Made by a program: the position numbers and the translations under genes | Assembly (NCBI GenBank): GCA_036362985.1 | Contig: JAYGXS010000008.1 | Coordinates: 11,702,440 to 11,766,439 of the forward strand | Direction of reading: 5' to 3' | DNA length: 64,000 nt | DNA from: Ligula intestinalis | Taxonomy: Eukaryota > Platyhelminthes > Cestoda > Diphyllobothriidea > Diphyllobothriidae | In this document: one piece after another, positions 11,480 to 22,913 of the stretch | How the letters are laid out: every line of letters starts with the position of its first letter | Position numbering within the stretch: the first letter of the stretch is position 1 | The notes under the pieces: model-generated | Database searches by the model: none | What the model saw: the letters and a program-made list of their open reading frames with translations, nothing else | Told to the model about the DNA's origin: nothing

Positions 11480-13080
11480 ACTGACTAGAGCCCGTTTCCC
11501 TTCCTAGTTAGTTTAGTGCATAGTTAAGGGAATTTTTAAGGAACTGGCGCGATGCTTACTGTTGCCTGCCTGCTGTGTGCTGTGTACACTCCCTCTTTAC
11601 TGCGGATAGGCGGGGATTTCTGGAAAGAAGCGATGTGCATGTATGCATACTAAATGCCTTATTATGCTGTTGAGAAAAAAGCCAGGTCTGTGCTTGCAGA
11701 TACTGGTAATTCATCCAGAAAAGGGCCTCCCTTTTAACAGTGGTTAACACTAAGAAATTAGGACCAGGCACTGTCTGTCAAAGCATTGCCTCTCTAAATA
11801 ACACCCCTCAATTAACTTAGCCAGTAGGCATTGGGTTTCTTATTTACCGACAAACAAGAAAAAGAAAAAAGCTGTTTGTTCGCCAGAATAAGGGCTTTTT
11901 AAATCCAAACTTTCAAACGCATGCTGGAGCGATAAAAGCGGCAAAAAACACGCAATAGTTATAGGAGTTGGATCCAATCAAACAACAGTGACGCATGTCC
12001 AGAGGTGACTGCGCAGGGCCCCGTATGCCAACGCAAAATCGATAAATCGATTGACTGAGTTCCCATCTGAGGCTGTGACTTCGATTAAGTTCCGGCTTGC
12101 ATTACTTATGCAGTGGCTGCAGCGTTAAACTCGTGACCCATTTGTAAGGTGTGAGCAGCCAATTGTGGTCTTCCGTCAACCCTAGCCATCTTATGCTCGT
12201 GTATGTGCTATTCCATCACAGCGGTTCCAGTTTGTCCTCTGTTGTTTCGAAAGCAGTTTAGGCTCATTCTGCGATACACTACAGCCAATTACTCACTTGA
12301 TCTGTCATTTTTATGACCCTGATGCGCATGGTAGCTTCAGGCAGGTGCGCAATTCCGACACCTAGTCCCACAGCAACGCGCTCGGTCGCCTCTGACACGG
12401 TCTTGATGTACAGCGGCGCGTGCCATACCGCGTGGACTGAGCCTGGCTGAGACCTGCGGGCGCGAACGCGTAAGCATCAGCTTATTAACGTGTGGCGGAC
12501 AGCCACAATGCCTGTTCCCCCCCTTTGTTCTCCAAGGCCCGCTGCCCTAAAGTTATGCGCCGTCACAAACAGCTGTTCCCACTTGCTGACCTGAAGACCA
12601 CTTGACCGCTATTCAGTCGCACGCATATTTGCGCATACACGCACGTATACGCGTGCCCAGATAGTCGCGTTTTCTAAAGTGCCACTCAAACACGCCCCTT
12701 CTTTTGCCAACGCAGAAGGGAAACTTTGTCGGTGACCTACCCTCGGGCAATTGCAGCACACCAATAACAAACTACTTGAACCTGCTCTGCAATCCTATTC
12801 AAGCAGCTGCCACTACTGTCTCAGTTTCTCTCCGGTCTGGCTGGACGCAGTCAACACTAGCCCTGGCTTCGCCAGTGGCCACTGCCGCCTGAGCTCTGTA
12901 CACAATCAACCACTTCTTCTGGTGACTTCTGACTTTTAACTTCAACCTGGGATTTGGCCTGATGATTGCAGTGATCTAGGCACAACTACTTCTTAGAGCG
13001 CTATAAACGCTTTCGGATAGCTGTTCCGCATAAACTGCTCGCAGAGATATCAGGCCTCATGTACTACTGATTCCAGATTC
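11480..13080 (-). mobile_element. Penelope-like element remnant, copy A
   Basis: Aligns along most of its length with 15150-16300. Both carry the block GCTTGCAGATACTGGT, a TTTTCTGG-like word, an ATCGATAAATCGATTG-type word and the final CTTTCGGATAGCTGTT. Copy A has about 500 extra bases (roughly 12485-13000) that copy B lacks, so either A took an insertion or B a deletion. Coding capacity on the minus strand is reduced to a GIY-YIG relic. Confidence 0.6.
12060..12300 (-). pseudogene. GIY-YIG nuclease remnant of Penelope-like element
   Basis: The minus-strand frame contains YRRMSLNC, an IHEH word and AAHTLQMGHEF, matching the order seen in the better preserved relic at 15809-16084 and in the 59.9-60.4 kb copy (C-x2-C linker, R-x-x-EH, A-x-H…GH-F). 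Stops interrupt it. The domain nicks DNA during Penelope integration in intact family members; this one is dead. Confidence 0.5.
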
Positions 13081-13677
13081 TTTTAAACGATGTTTTCCTT
13101 CGGGTTCTTTTGTGAGGCACCGGATGGCTGTTGTTCAAATTTAGAAGCTACGTTATCTTCGGTGCCTTCTGGCAGACGGCTGCTTCAATTTCGCCGCTAG
13201 AGGTTTGACTGACGAACACCTGCTACGGGTTTCTTCTTTCTCAGTGAAAATGTCTACCTGAAAAACTCTAGTTAAGGAAATCATAAAACTCTTGCAGCAT
13301 GTTCCTCTCGAAGACAACAAACTTGCCGTTCACGTAACGGTGTCAATCGATCAGTAGCCATTAGGTGAAAGCAATGTTGACCGCCCCTTGGCGGACCAAG
13401 CTGCTGCACGGGATATGCTGTGCGGTAGTTATATAAATAAACTGACTCCTTACAGTTGGATGCAAGGAAAGAGTGCAAAAACGAAAACAAGGCTTAAACT
13501 AGCTCACTTGGCCCTCAGCAACTGAATTCCATCCTGCCACTATCTGATTAGATGGCTGGGGCAGTCAAACAAATGGAAGAATGCGTGCAGTCGACACTGA
13601 GGACTCTGTAGTCAGTAAATTCCTCAGCGTAGAAAATATTACACGCTCAGTGTGGAAGTCATACTTTCAGACACATC
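13081..13677. other. Intergenic DNA, nothing recognised
   Basis: Short frames on both strands, no similarity recognised, no simple repeat. Confidence 0.4.
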
Positions 13678-14080
13678 TATAGGGGTTAAGGCTAAGACGG
13701 TTAACCCTAACACCTATAATCTTCGAGACCCTGGTTCCTTAGGAGGTAGGAGAGAAGTCTTGGGAAGGCAGAGTAGATGGAACATTATTTTGTTTACAGA
13801 GAGGAAGGGGAAATTTGCCAGTCCGTCCGGCATGGCTGTTTGGCCGGAGGGCGCATGCACGCGTGGCCTCCAACCCGTCTCACTCAGAGCCGATTTCCAA
13901 GTGTCCTTTTGCGGCCTTCATCGAGCATGGCCGGAAAGGTCCGCTTTTGTCTAGATCTCGTGATGGTGATTGGTGGAGCATGAGACGCACAGGCGCCTGC
14001 GCGCAAGCGGCTGTGGCTGGTGTCAGTAGAGCGACTGACAGACAGACAGGTGAGAACATCGCGTGATGACTCGGTGCGAG
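13678..14080 (+). repeat. Hairpin-headed dispersed repeat, copy 2
   Basis: The head hairpin is present with different bases: TATAGG at 13678-13683 pairs with CCTATA at 13713-13718, and GGTTAA at 13684-13689 pairs with TTAACC at 13701-13706. The following sequence (CCTGGTTCCTTAGGAGG, GAGAAGTC, TTTGTTTACAGAGAGGAA) matches the other copies. Confidence 0.6.
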
Positions 14081-15020
14081 CGAGCCCCACGTTGTGTAGC
14101 CAAGATTGCCGTCTCGCATTTGGAGCGGTTGGATGTAGAACCGCTACACATCGTTTACCCAAAGCCGTAAAGGTTCGCTCTTCATGATTATCATTTGTTC
14201 GGCTTCCTTCAACAAACTGTACAACAATATTATCGGTTAACGTAATAAGAACTTCAAGTGACACCATTTAGAGCAAACGTTTCCCCATCATCCAAAGGAA
14301 GATGCCAGGAGTAAGGCAGCTTCCCCTAAAAGTATTAAGAAGACCATTTGATGAGCATGTAGCAGGCCAGAGATGTTGAGGCTGGCACACACCTAAAGGA
14401 GAGATTCACACATATGATTCTCCGGAAGTAACGCCGAACGGGGTTGTCAATCACCACGACACGCAATCAGAGAATAAGGAGATAGAAGGATAACGCGATA
14501 GTAAGAAATAGGGTCTGTTGATATAAAAAGGAATGGTATACAATAAATATTAGGAAGGAAACGATACGGGGGATTACCAAGGCTCTGTCCAAATGACCCA
14601 TCTGGAATGGAGGGTGTTTTCTAATGTCTGATCAGTAACCGGTGGGAAATGCAGTGCTAAGGGCGACCTCAGGGGCGGAACGGGTGTGCTGACATTGAGT
14701 GTTGGACTGTGATACGAATGACGCTGACGACGACGGCGGGACGGGGGTCAGCGGCTGTGAGGGAAAAGGGCACCGGTTTCTTCACTGACACTCGCTGACA
14801 TCATCTCAATCCTGATTCCGCGCCAAAAGTGCCGACCTTGGTGCGTTCAAACACCCATGGTTCGGGTTGGCTCGTTACAAGCAAACGCTTTCTCATGGTA
14901 ACTCCTTGTCGGAAGAATACACAGTATCTTCTCTATCTCATGAAATTTCAACCAAGATTCTGAAATGTGCTTTAGATCCCAACATATTAAGTAATCGTAT
15001 TTGTATTATTGAGTACACAT
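14081..15020. other. Intergenic DNA, nothing recognised
   Basis: A 127-codon minus frame at 13884-14267 overlaps the hairpin-headed repeat and shows no domain. The remaining frames are short. No RNA gene is seen. Confidence 0.35.
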
Positions 15021-15149
15021 GCAAAGGGCTAACGGCGCTCCTACTGATAAATAAAATATTATTGCGGACAGTTGCTCGGTGGCCGGGTTATAAAATTACC
15101 CATTCTGCAATCCGACATCTAGAAGCCGAGCCGCTCCCAGTTATTTTTG

Positions 15150-16300
15150 GTGCATAGTTTAGAGCATGTTTTTAGGAAGTGGCGTGTTGCTCACTGCTGT
15201 ACTAGAATAGCCAATACATGCTTCTGCGATGCATTGTAAAAGGCCTGCACGATATTCATGCATGCAGCCTTTTTTTCTGTAGTAGGCTGTGTTCACTTCT
15301 TCCGTTATTAGGGTAGGCAGGGACTTCTGGAAAAAAAGCGATGTCCATACATGCTAAATGGCTGATTATGTTGTTAAGAGAAAAGAAGCAGGGCTGTGCT
15401 TGCAGATACTGGTTATTCCTCCTAAAAAGAGTTTCCCATTTTACGACGGTTGAGAGGAAGCAATTAGAAACAGGCATTCTGTCGGTTATATGATTGCTTT
15501 TCTAAAGAATAATTTACAATTTACCTAGCCACAAGGCCTTGCGTTTTTTGTTACTGACAAACAAGCTGTATAAGTAAGGTGGAAGAAAGCTCTTTCTTTG
15601 CCAGAATTATGGTTTTTGTCGGCTGAGCTTTCGAACTCTTGCTAGAGTCCATTGTCAGAGGTTAAATCGCTAACGAAGGAACAGGCTATAGTTATAGGGG
15701 ACAGCAGCCAACCAACCACCAGTGACACCAGTCCGGACATGCCTGCATATAGCTATATATGTCAGTGCCAGATCAATAAAATCGATTGGCTAAGTTCTCA
15801 TGTGAGGCTCAGGCTTTAATTAATTCTCGGACTGCCTTGCCTCTGGTGTGGGCGATTACCTTCATGGCTGCGAAACTAAGCTCGTGACCTGTTTTGTTGG
15901 TGCGGGCAGCCACTTGTGATAATGCGTTACCCCATCTTATAACCAGCGTATTTTCGTGTATGCACGATCCTTGCATGCGTACAGACTGTTCTGTGTAGTT
16001 TCGAGGGCAGTTTAGGCACGGTATGCGATACCTTACAGCTGACTGCTCACTAGGATTTAATCGGTCCTTGACACTACTAAGCACGGTAGTCCCTCACCGG
16101 TGCGCAGTTCCGACGCCTAGGTCCGCAGCAATGCGCGTGTTCGCCTCTGACATGTCCTTGATACATGACAGCGCATGGTAAACCGTATAGGTTGGTTCTG
16201 ATAGGCTCCTCAGGCAGCGAACACGTAAGCATCAGCTCATGATCGCTTTCGGATAGCTGTTTTGTACAAACTGGTCGCAGATATATCAGGCCTCAGGACC
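15150..16300 (-). mobile_element. Penelope-like element remnant, copy B
   Basis: Second copy of the element at 11480-13080, in the same orientation. Both share the order: short palindromic lead, GCAGATACTGGT, an AAGCAAT-type block, the GIY-YIG relic, then GCGCAGTTCCGACGCCTAG-like and CTTTCGGATAGCTGTT words. No reverse-transcriptase domain is visible, so the copy is 5'-truncated or internally deleted. Confidence 0.6.
15809..16084 (-). pseudogene. GIY-YIG nuclease fragment of Penelope-like element
   Basis: A 91-codon open stretch reading YRIPCLNCPRNYTEQ, then IHEN, VAARTNKTGHELSF and finally RGKAVREL. In Penelope-like elements the C-terminal endonuclease has a cysteine-containing lead (C-x2-C), a Y-x-G-x-T strand, an R-x-x-EH helix, an H…GH pair and a catalytic RE-x-x-E. 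Here the Y-x-G strand is degraded (YTEQ) and the histidine of EH is replaced, so it is non-functional. Confidence 0.6.
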
Positions 16301-16490
16301 GGTTGTTGGGAAGAAGGGCAGTTTGCTGGTACTCACAGTGGGACTTCTCTGCTGGAGGGTGGTTGACAGCCTCATCTCGCTACACGACAGGGTGCCAGTT
16401 ACAAAATTCTCGATATCGTGGTCACACAAATGACACAGGAGAAATTCAGTTGAATTTAAGAGAGGTTTGATGATGATCGAGCTGAGTCCC

Positions 16491-16604
16491 ATCAGAAGTT
16501 GCGTATGCAGACCACGTCGGGAAGTCACCATCATCGCAGGGACAGCAGGCCACATCAGAAGTTGCCAGTTCAGATCACGTCGGGAAGTCACCAATATCGC
16601 AGAG
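16491..16604 (+). repeat. Two-unit 62-bp tandem repeat
   Basis: CATCAGAAGTTGC … CACGTCGGGAAGTCACCA … ATCGCAG occurs twice in a row. The second unit runs directly into the hairpin head of the dispersed repeat at 16596, so its ATCGCAG doubles as the stem arm. Confidence 0.6.
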
Positions 16605-17040
16605 GATTAAATAAGTTAAATCCTAGCAACTGCGATATTCAGACCCGGTTCCTTAATAGGAGAGAAGACATCGGAGGCCAGAGTGGTAGGAATGGTTTAT
16701 TTTGTACAGAGGCAATTGGAGAGTAGGCAGGAGGAATTCGACTGTCACACGAGCGGGCAGCTGCCGGCCACCGCGTCTGAAAGGGCGAGAGTGTAGGGGA
16801 TTGCCGGAAGCCCAGGACATGTTTTGTTTCTGCAACCAATTAGGAAATGGTGCCCTTTGGGTGACTAATGTCAGGGGGCTCGACCTTGAGACATGAGCTT
16901 AGACGGCCGGTGCATGTGCACTCGTTGGCAGCGGTCAGCCTTCACGCGAGGTCGTATGGGTAGAGTGATGTATCGATTTTGCATCGGCATTCAGCACCCC
17001 GTGCAGTCACCCCTAGACCGACGCCACTGATAATAGATTG
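16596..17040 (+). repeat. Hairpin-headed dispersed repeat, copy 3
   Basis: Outer stem ATCGCAG (16596-16602) with CTGCGAT (16630-16636). Inner stem GGATTAA with TTAAATCC (one bulged A). Downstream blocks GGTTCCTTAATAGGAGAGAAG, GGAGGCCAGAGTG and TTTGTACAGAGG match copies at 13678 and 18562. Confidence 0.65.
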
Positions 17041-17140
17041 AAGCACTTTCTTCTCAGGCAAGTGTGCATAGTTTCTGCTTTTGTTTCTGTTGTAACCTAG
17101 TGTGTTCCTGTGTCAACACCGGTTATGTTTCCCCAGTAGG

Positions 17141-17587
17141 TGTTAGGAAGGGAAGACATAATAGGATAACAGCTAGTACTTTACTGTCAGTTGTATTAGT
17201 ACATCAAGTCTGCTCCCTGTGTCCAACAGCTTGCCTTCTGTGGTCAGTCTCGTCTCGGCAGCAGTCTCGGGTCGTCGGCAGCGTGCCCCACAACAGACTC
17301 TCCGTTCTGCTCGCAGCCTCGGTATTTAAGGGGCAGTCGTCGTTGCTCCTCATTGGCTCTCCTAGTGGCCATACGCGCACTCGCTAACTTTCGCCGTGCA
17401 GCGTGACCTCACTGATAACAGCAACCCGGCTCCTGCAGCAGTCTGACTTCGTATGCCTTCTTTGTCCTGGCCTAATGTCCGCCCTTTGAAGGTCTCGTGA
17501 CTTGGCCCGTTCTCTATGCGCCAGACTATCCTGTTACTACATGACCTCGGACTGTCTGTCTGGGTGACGTGCTCAGTCATCCTAACA
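17141..17587 (-). mobile_element. Solo LTR, copy 1
   Basis: Begins TGTTAGGAAGG and ends TCATCCTAACA, so it has short inverted ends of TG…CA type. It is the reverse-orientation relative of the LTR at 33169-33741, sharing CTGCTCGCAGCCTCG-TATTTAAGGG. No retrotransposon body is attached on either side and no clear target-site duplication is seen, so I call it an old solo LTR. Confidence 0.6.
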
Positions 17588-18561
17588 GTTTCTGACGATC
17601 GATCCGCGGCGTACTTCGAAAGATCAGGCGAATGAAATTCTTGTTCCAACGATCACATATCTATCTTCTCAAAGCAGGATTTATCTGAACCAATAAATGG
17701 CGCGGCGGATCATAAGTTGCGATCTATGACTGCATAATATAAATATCAACTGAGAGTATACAACATTTGTAATTTATATGGAACAAAATCTATGCAAACT
17801 AACAGAGTCAGAGCTTAGTGTCGCAGGGGTTAGTCCATATAATTTGTAATCTAAAAACACCACACGGAAAGCATAGGTGTGGAAAAAGGGAAAATGTGTA
17901 AATCTAGGAGCTAGAGGTTTCTTAGGCAAATTTCGTTTGATCACATGCTCCAGCTGTTTACATAGGTCTGGCCTCATTCACCGTATATAGGCCGCCTTCA
18001 AGTAGCACAAAGTACGAGTTGTTCCTGCCTGAAGAAGTGTGTTCTATTTTCTCATCCGGTATTGGTGCTATACAATGGCATGACAAATGCATGTTCTTCG
18101 GTCCAGATGGACGTTCATGCAACTACTACGCCACTCGGGAGTTTCCAAGTATTTCGGCAACGAGATAGCACTTGAAAGCGTTGATGATCAATCAATACGC
18201 ACCTCCAGATTCTAAATTTCACTCACTGATGGGGCTCACTTGCGAAGACAACGGGTGTTTCTAGTGACGCTTCTTGATCTTATTATTATGATCCAGGAAA
18301 AACAGGAGAAAACTCACTTGGAATTTAAAAACAAAACAGCTTAAGTGCCCAGTTGTAGTACACTAAGGATGCATGAATTTCGAACGGTTCACATCTTAGT
18401 TTGCAGATGACGGTTTTGTGCCATTAAATAACAATAAGGTTAAACGTTATTAACCCAACGTATGTAAATAGTTAGGGCATGTGGCCAATCTAACTTTGCC
18501 GTGGTACCTTCTAGCTCCTCGGTTTACAAGTGTATCCCGTCATTTTGCTTAAAAACTGTTT
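17588..18561. other. Intergenic DNA, nothing recognised
   Basis: AT-rich, with only short frames. No similarity recognised. Confidence 0.4.
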
Positions 18562-18960
18562 ATCGCAGGGGGTTAAGTCAGTTAAACCCTAGCAACTGCG
18601 ATCTACACACCATGGTTCATTAGGAGAGGCGAAGTCGTTGGAGGCCAGAGTGTTAGGAACAGTATATTGTGTACACAGAGGAACGGAGAATACATGAAAG
18701 AAAACTGACTTGGGAGCACACGACCAGCTAGCAAGGCCAGCCAGGTCTAAGTGCCAGTTTGACAGCAGTCTGGCCAGTAGACAGAGAATGAATTCATGCG
18801 TGCAGGCTTGCTATTCGTCGCCGTGCTAAGGACCAACTTTGCGGTATCTGGGATTTGCTATTCGCAGACGTTGAGAAACGCAGTCGTTAGATTCTAGCGG
18901 AATTCACTTCCACGCGAACTAGTCACCACAAGTTGGCTTCCCACTTATGCTTCACCCATG
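18562..18960 (+). repeat. Hairpin-headed dispersed repeat, copy 4
   Basis: Best hairpin of the family: ATCGCAG (18562-18568) with CTGCGAT (18596-18602), and an inner GGGTTAA with TTAAACCC. The downstream body aligns with 1905-2300 through the CCATGGTT word, the GAGGAACGGAGAATA block and the CGTGCAGGCTTGCTATTCG block. Confidence 0.65.
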
Positions 18961-19399
18961 GCGTTCTGAGTTAATTAGTCTATTGATTATCCTGTACGGC
19001 ACTCAACTACCACCAAGTCGTGTTTGCATCAATTTTGTCTGTCCGAAGTCAAATTTACCGTATTTTCTCACAGACGAAATTAATGTTATGCAGGGGATGG
19101 ATTGCATTTGATAAGCATTCACGCAATTCCTTGGATCAAGACATCATGCAGTACTTGTTTGCTTTGAATCAGAATGCATTAAAAAGCCATCGGCTTAGCC
19201 GGCATCAGGAGGTTCGACGCCACCGGCCATGAACTTACCGAGTATAATTTAATTTCGGTTTGGAGAACAGTCTGTGGGTTAAGGAGTAGTCTAGCCAGGA
19301 ATCTAAGATAGAGGTATCCCAACAGTTACAGACTTATAAATAAAAACAAACACGTTGGCAGCTACAAGCAGCGTGCTTACTTAGCGTCTCACTCAAAGT

Positions 19400-19890
19400 T
19401 GCCTCAAGTTACTTACAAAGCATATTTAACTGCGTAAAACAAAAAGCAATTTGACGAATAGAAGCGAATATGCGTGCTCCAGGTTCTTGTTGCAAAGAAG
19501 AGGAAGAATCGATCTCTGCAACGATTGTTTGATTCTGAGCTTTCGGCTCCACACGAGAATCCATCGTCAGAGTAAATGAGAACAGCAGCAAACGTCAGCT
19601 GCGCATACATGAGGTTGCTAGGGGAGGGGTGAGTGGTGGCAATTATTCATTGGTCCCTGTCCATTCTCACGCTATCTTATCGTGTCTCCGATGCGCGTCC
19701 CTGGAGTAACGGCGTGTGACCTTGACGTGGTGGTCTGCATGCTTGTAGAGGAACTGGATCCTGGTTGCTGGTCAGGGGCACGAATGGCAAAATAACAGGG
19801 CGGTGTATCCACATGCCTGTTTCTGGAGTAACGATCTGACACCCGGGCTTCCAGCAGTTCGCAACCCGTCTTATAACTGGCTCCTGCCAT
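19400..19890 (-). mobile_element. Penelope-like 3' remnant with hammerhead-like motif
   Basis: On the minus strand the order is: the end of a GIY-YIG frame (CELLEARVSD, then RHVDTPPCYFAIR), a C-terminal tail, then CTGACGATGGA…GAGCCGAAAGCTCAG at 19570-19535. The same order and about three quarters of the bases recur at 30880-31320. CTGACGA and GAAA are the two conserved blocks of a hammerhead ribozyme core. Confidence 0.6.
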
Positions 19891-19989
19891 TATCCGTGTG
19901 TTATCGGTGAATCAGAATGCTTGAAGCATTTTTGTCCCGGTACGACGTGAAAGAAAGCAACTAGTGCAGGATTTATTGCAGCTTTCCTG

Positions 19990-20260
19990 ATCATCGCTGG
20001 ACAAACCGGGAGATTACTCCGGGCTCGAATGGCCAAACACGCAGAAAGCGGTGAGTAGGAAAGAGGCTAACTCTCAAATTGCAGCTCACTCGACGGGCCT
20101 TGGTCATATTTTCAGATTTAACGAGGTGGAATTCATCGCAGGAGGTGAAAACCGTGTGAGCCGCGAGCTGCTGGAGTAATGGTTCTCAGGTCCGCAATCC
20201 ATCAACAAGTGCAATGACTTTCCGTTCCCATATTCCGTACCAAGACTGCCTTAGCAGGGG
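19990..20260 (+). pseudogene. GIY-YIG nuclease remnant (opposite strand to neighbour)
   Basis: Reads, across frameshifts and stops, RARMAKHAES, QIAAHSTGLGHIFRFNE, GGENRVSRELLE and GPQSINKCNDFP. These words match the uninterrupted frame at 59.9-60.4 kb almost residue for residue. It lies head-to-head with the 19400-19890 remnant, which is in another Penelope subfamily. Confidence 0.65.
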
Positions 20261-20319
20261 AATCAGTCACATAGGGGGAGGGGGCAGGCCATCGACGATT
20301 TCGATGATAGTGAGCCCAA

Positions 20320-20880
20320 GTGTCACGTAATTATCACACCAACACACTTGACGAAATCGTGGCAATTAATGACTGGGAAGTGGATTGCCAAGCCAGAAGT
20401 GGTTACGGGGCTGCTTATTATAGTACTTTTATGGTCGCGTGGCCACGCGTACTACTGCGTAATCGGTGCATTTATCACCCCATTCTACGATTATCTCTGA
20501 TGATGGGTTCAAGCCGGAACCCGAATGGTAGGACTAACAGAGTAACGACTGAAGTTTCAACAACTCACTTTATCACGGTAAATAACGAATGGGAGGTGGA
20601 CTGCAAGCCATGATCGCATTCATCTTGACCCTAGGCGATGATCCCGAGAGCTGATAATTATAGTACGCATGCAGTAGCGTGCCCGCTAATTACTAGGAAT
20701 ACTGCGCGCGCGCTCTTTTCCGCTTTTGTTTCTGATGATGGAATAAAGCAAGAATCCGAAACGTCAGGTCAATATGTTTTTGTTCCAGCCACCACAGCTC
20801 CCTCCACTGAACGGCTGACTTCGCTTGCTAAAGGATATGGTTTTTGAAGATGGGCAGATAAAACAACTACCCGAAACGTC
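20320..20880 (+). mobile_element. Tandem Penelope terminal units (about 240 bp each)
   Basis: Two direct units follow the GIY-YIG remnant. Each contains a TCACG…GTGGA-TGC-AGCCA segment and ends with a hammerhead-like motif: CTGATGATGGGTTC…GAACCCGAA at 20497-20525, and CTGATGATGGAATA…ATCCGAAACGTCAGG at 20732-20768. Intact Penelope elements often carry tandem or partly tandem terminal copies, so this is probably a decayed terminal region. Confidence 0.55.
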
Positions 20881-22338
20881 AGAAGCCTAGTAAGCACTCT
20901 CCGGGTAAACGTTCCAGCTTCTTTTGAGTTAGCACCTACAACTTCAAGGTGTTTCGTATGGGATTCCCAGTTCCAAGGCACCTTCATAGAAGCCCCGCAT
21001 TAATTACTCAGATTTACTAAGTTCATTATATGAAACGGAGTTCGGCTGCCCTTACAGTGCGCCGCCTGTTCAACAAACCGGACAAGACAGGGGGCGGTTT
21101 GCGAGTCTAGTCCTACCCTACATTTAAGGTGTGATTTACTCCGGCAAAATAACGGTTATTGAGAGACTCGCTGACGAACGACTTTGCCTTGCAGGCTAAC
21201 AACACTGTTTGAAGAAAAAACGGTGTGTTCACACCGACACCGTCAGTATCACTACTGACAGCAGTTAAAAATGACCAATAACACTACCTGGGTGTGAAAC
21301 AGCGAATGCAGGGTGAACCGGATTACAATAAGGAGACTGTTGCTAGGTCTACCTTGTTCCCCACTACATTCGGAGCATTGTAGTGGCAAGATCGAAGCTA
21401 CTGGAATGGACACAGTGGACGACTGGCACGAAGTCTCCATCTACACGTGCTACACATGCGCCCGATCTCCATTCGCCGCATAAATCTGGCCTCCTCGACC
21501 CCGGCATTGCAAGAAGACACCGCAGCTTGGCTGTCAATTCGACTAACCGAGTTATCCTATCAGGCAGTAGTCCTCCGAGCCAAGACTTTCGACCACAACT
21601 CTAGCCGTGATGTTCACCGGAGGAGGCTCGGATAGTCTGCGATTGGCGCAAATACTACCACTGACACACGCTTCCTTCACCTGCCAAGCATTGAGCTCGC
21701 GAGTTATAACCTATCCCGCATTCTCTTGTTCGATCCGCTGTGAAAGCCACCCACCTACGCTTGCAGTGGGTTTGTTAGCGCACGAGTTCTGACCCTAACC
21801 CCGCGAGAGCTCAAAGGCAATCAATGTGTAGCACTTCACTGATTGGCTGCAGGTGCAAGAAGACATACCTTCCCTCCCCCCCCCCCCCCCCCGGGGTCCT
21901 GCGATCTCACGCGCGCGGACACACGCAACAACAGCAGCAACTGTCCTGAGGAGACCTGCCCTTTTTAAACTCTTCCTCACTGTAAAACGCTGTCAGACCG
22001 TATCTGGCTTCCCTGACTTCTGAGTCGGGTAACCTGCTGTTTTCGACTACGCTACCATTCGACAAGGATGTGTTATAGAAGTCAAAGTACCGAAAATTAG
22101 ATTTCAAGTTTCCTAAAGGCATACTTGTACCTCTAATAAGATTAACCTACATTCACCATCGCGGTAACCAAAAAATAAAAACAAAAATGCTGCTGCGCCA
22201 TTGTCCCCGACGGCAAACATCCAAACCCACCACAGCGGAGTGAATAGGTTGGGACGGGGGGAGAGGAGGAGATTGAAGCCATGTTCAATGGGAAAGGGAT
22301 TGGGAGTCATCAGAAAGGAAGATCTCATCTGAAAGACG
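20881..22338. other. Region 3' of the aquaporin gene
   Basis: No protein-like frame. It should contain the 3' UTR of the minus-strand aquaporin just below 22339, but I could not place a convincing AATAAA signal. A poly-C tract lies at about 21875-21892. Confidence 0.4.
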
Positions 22339-22913
22339 TCAATAAATCTGGCGCAATTGAGGATGAGTATTGGTTCGTCTCAAGTCCCCACCCCGCGAGG
22401 ACGAGGACGACGGACTGACAGAGTAATTACGGACGGGACAGCGTCGACAGGCGTCCCCAACGCCCGGCAGGAAACGGCACTCTGAGGACCGGCGCCACCT
22501 GCGTTCGGTGCTGGTGGCGGCGATTTCCCCATTGGCCACCAACGCGACAGGAGGCAGCTGCGGCGAGTGGCTACGGCCCAGTCGGCAGGGCAGCACTGCA
22601 GCCGCCACCTGGAAGCCGGCGGGCACTGTGACAGGCTTACAGGTTTGGGTGCGCAGCAACTCACTGTCCGACATTTCCGCGCCCGTGTCCATGGCCAACG
22701 GGGGCAAAGTGCAGGGCACGAGGGGTGGAAAGGAGGGCGGCGCACGTCTCGGGTAGTGGAAGAGGTGCTCACAGGTGTGGAAGGCTATCCAGATGCCCAG
22801 CATGGGGCTGAGCCAGTAGACCAGCAAATGCGCCAGTGGTTGCGCCCGGCCCAGGCCCCATGTCTGTATCACGGCGTTTGCGGGGTTCACGTAGACGCCA
22901 GTGAGAAGCAGAC
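22339..22913 (-). CDS. Aquaporin coding exon 3 (NPA half-helix, last helix, tail)
   Basis: Acceptor CGGTTTTCCAG ends at 22914. The first two bases complete the split Gly codon, giving KGLLLTGVYVNPANA across the junction. The exon holds the second pore motif and the final helix, then an Arg/Ser/Pro-rich tail to a TGA at 22341-22339. The tail is GC-rich and unlike known aquaporin tails, so another small intron within it is possible. Confidence 0.82.

Noticed and set aside
13884..14267. A 127-codon minus frame
   Set aside because: Overlaps the hairpin-headed repeat, and no motif is recognised.
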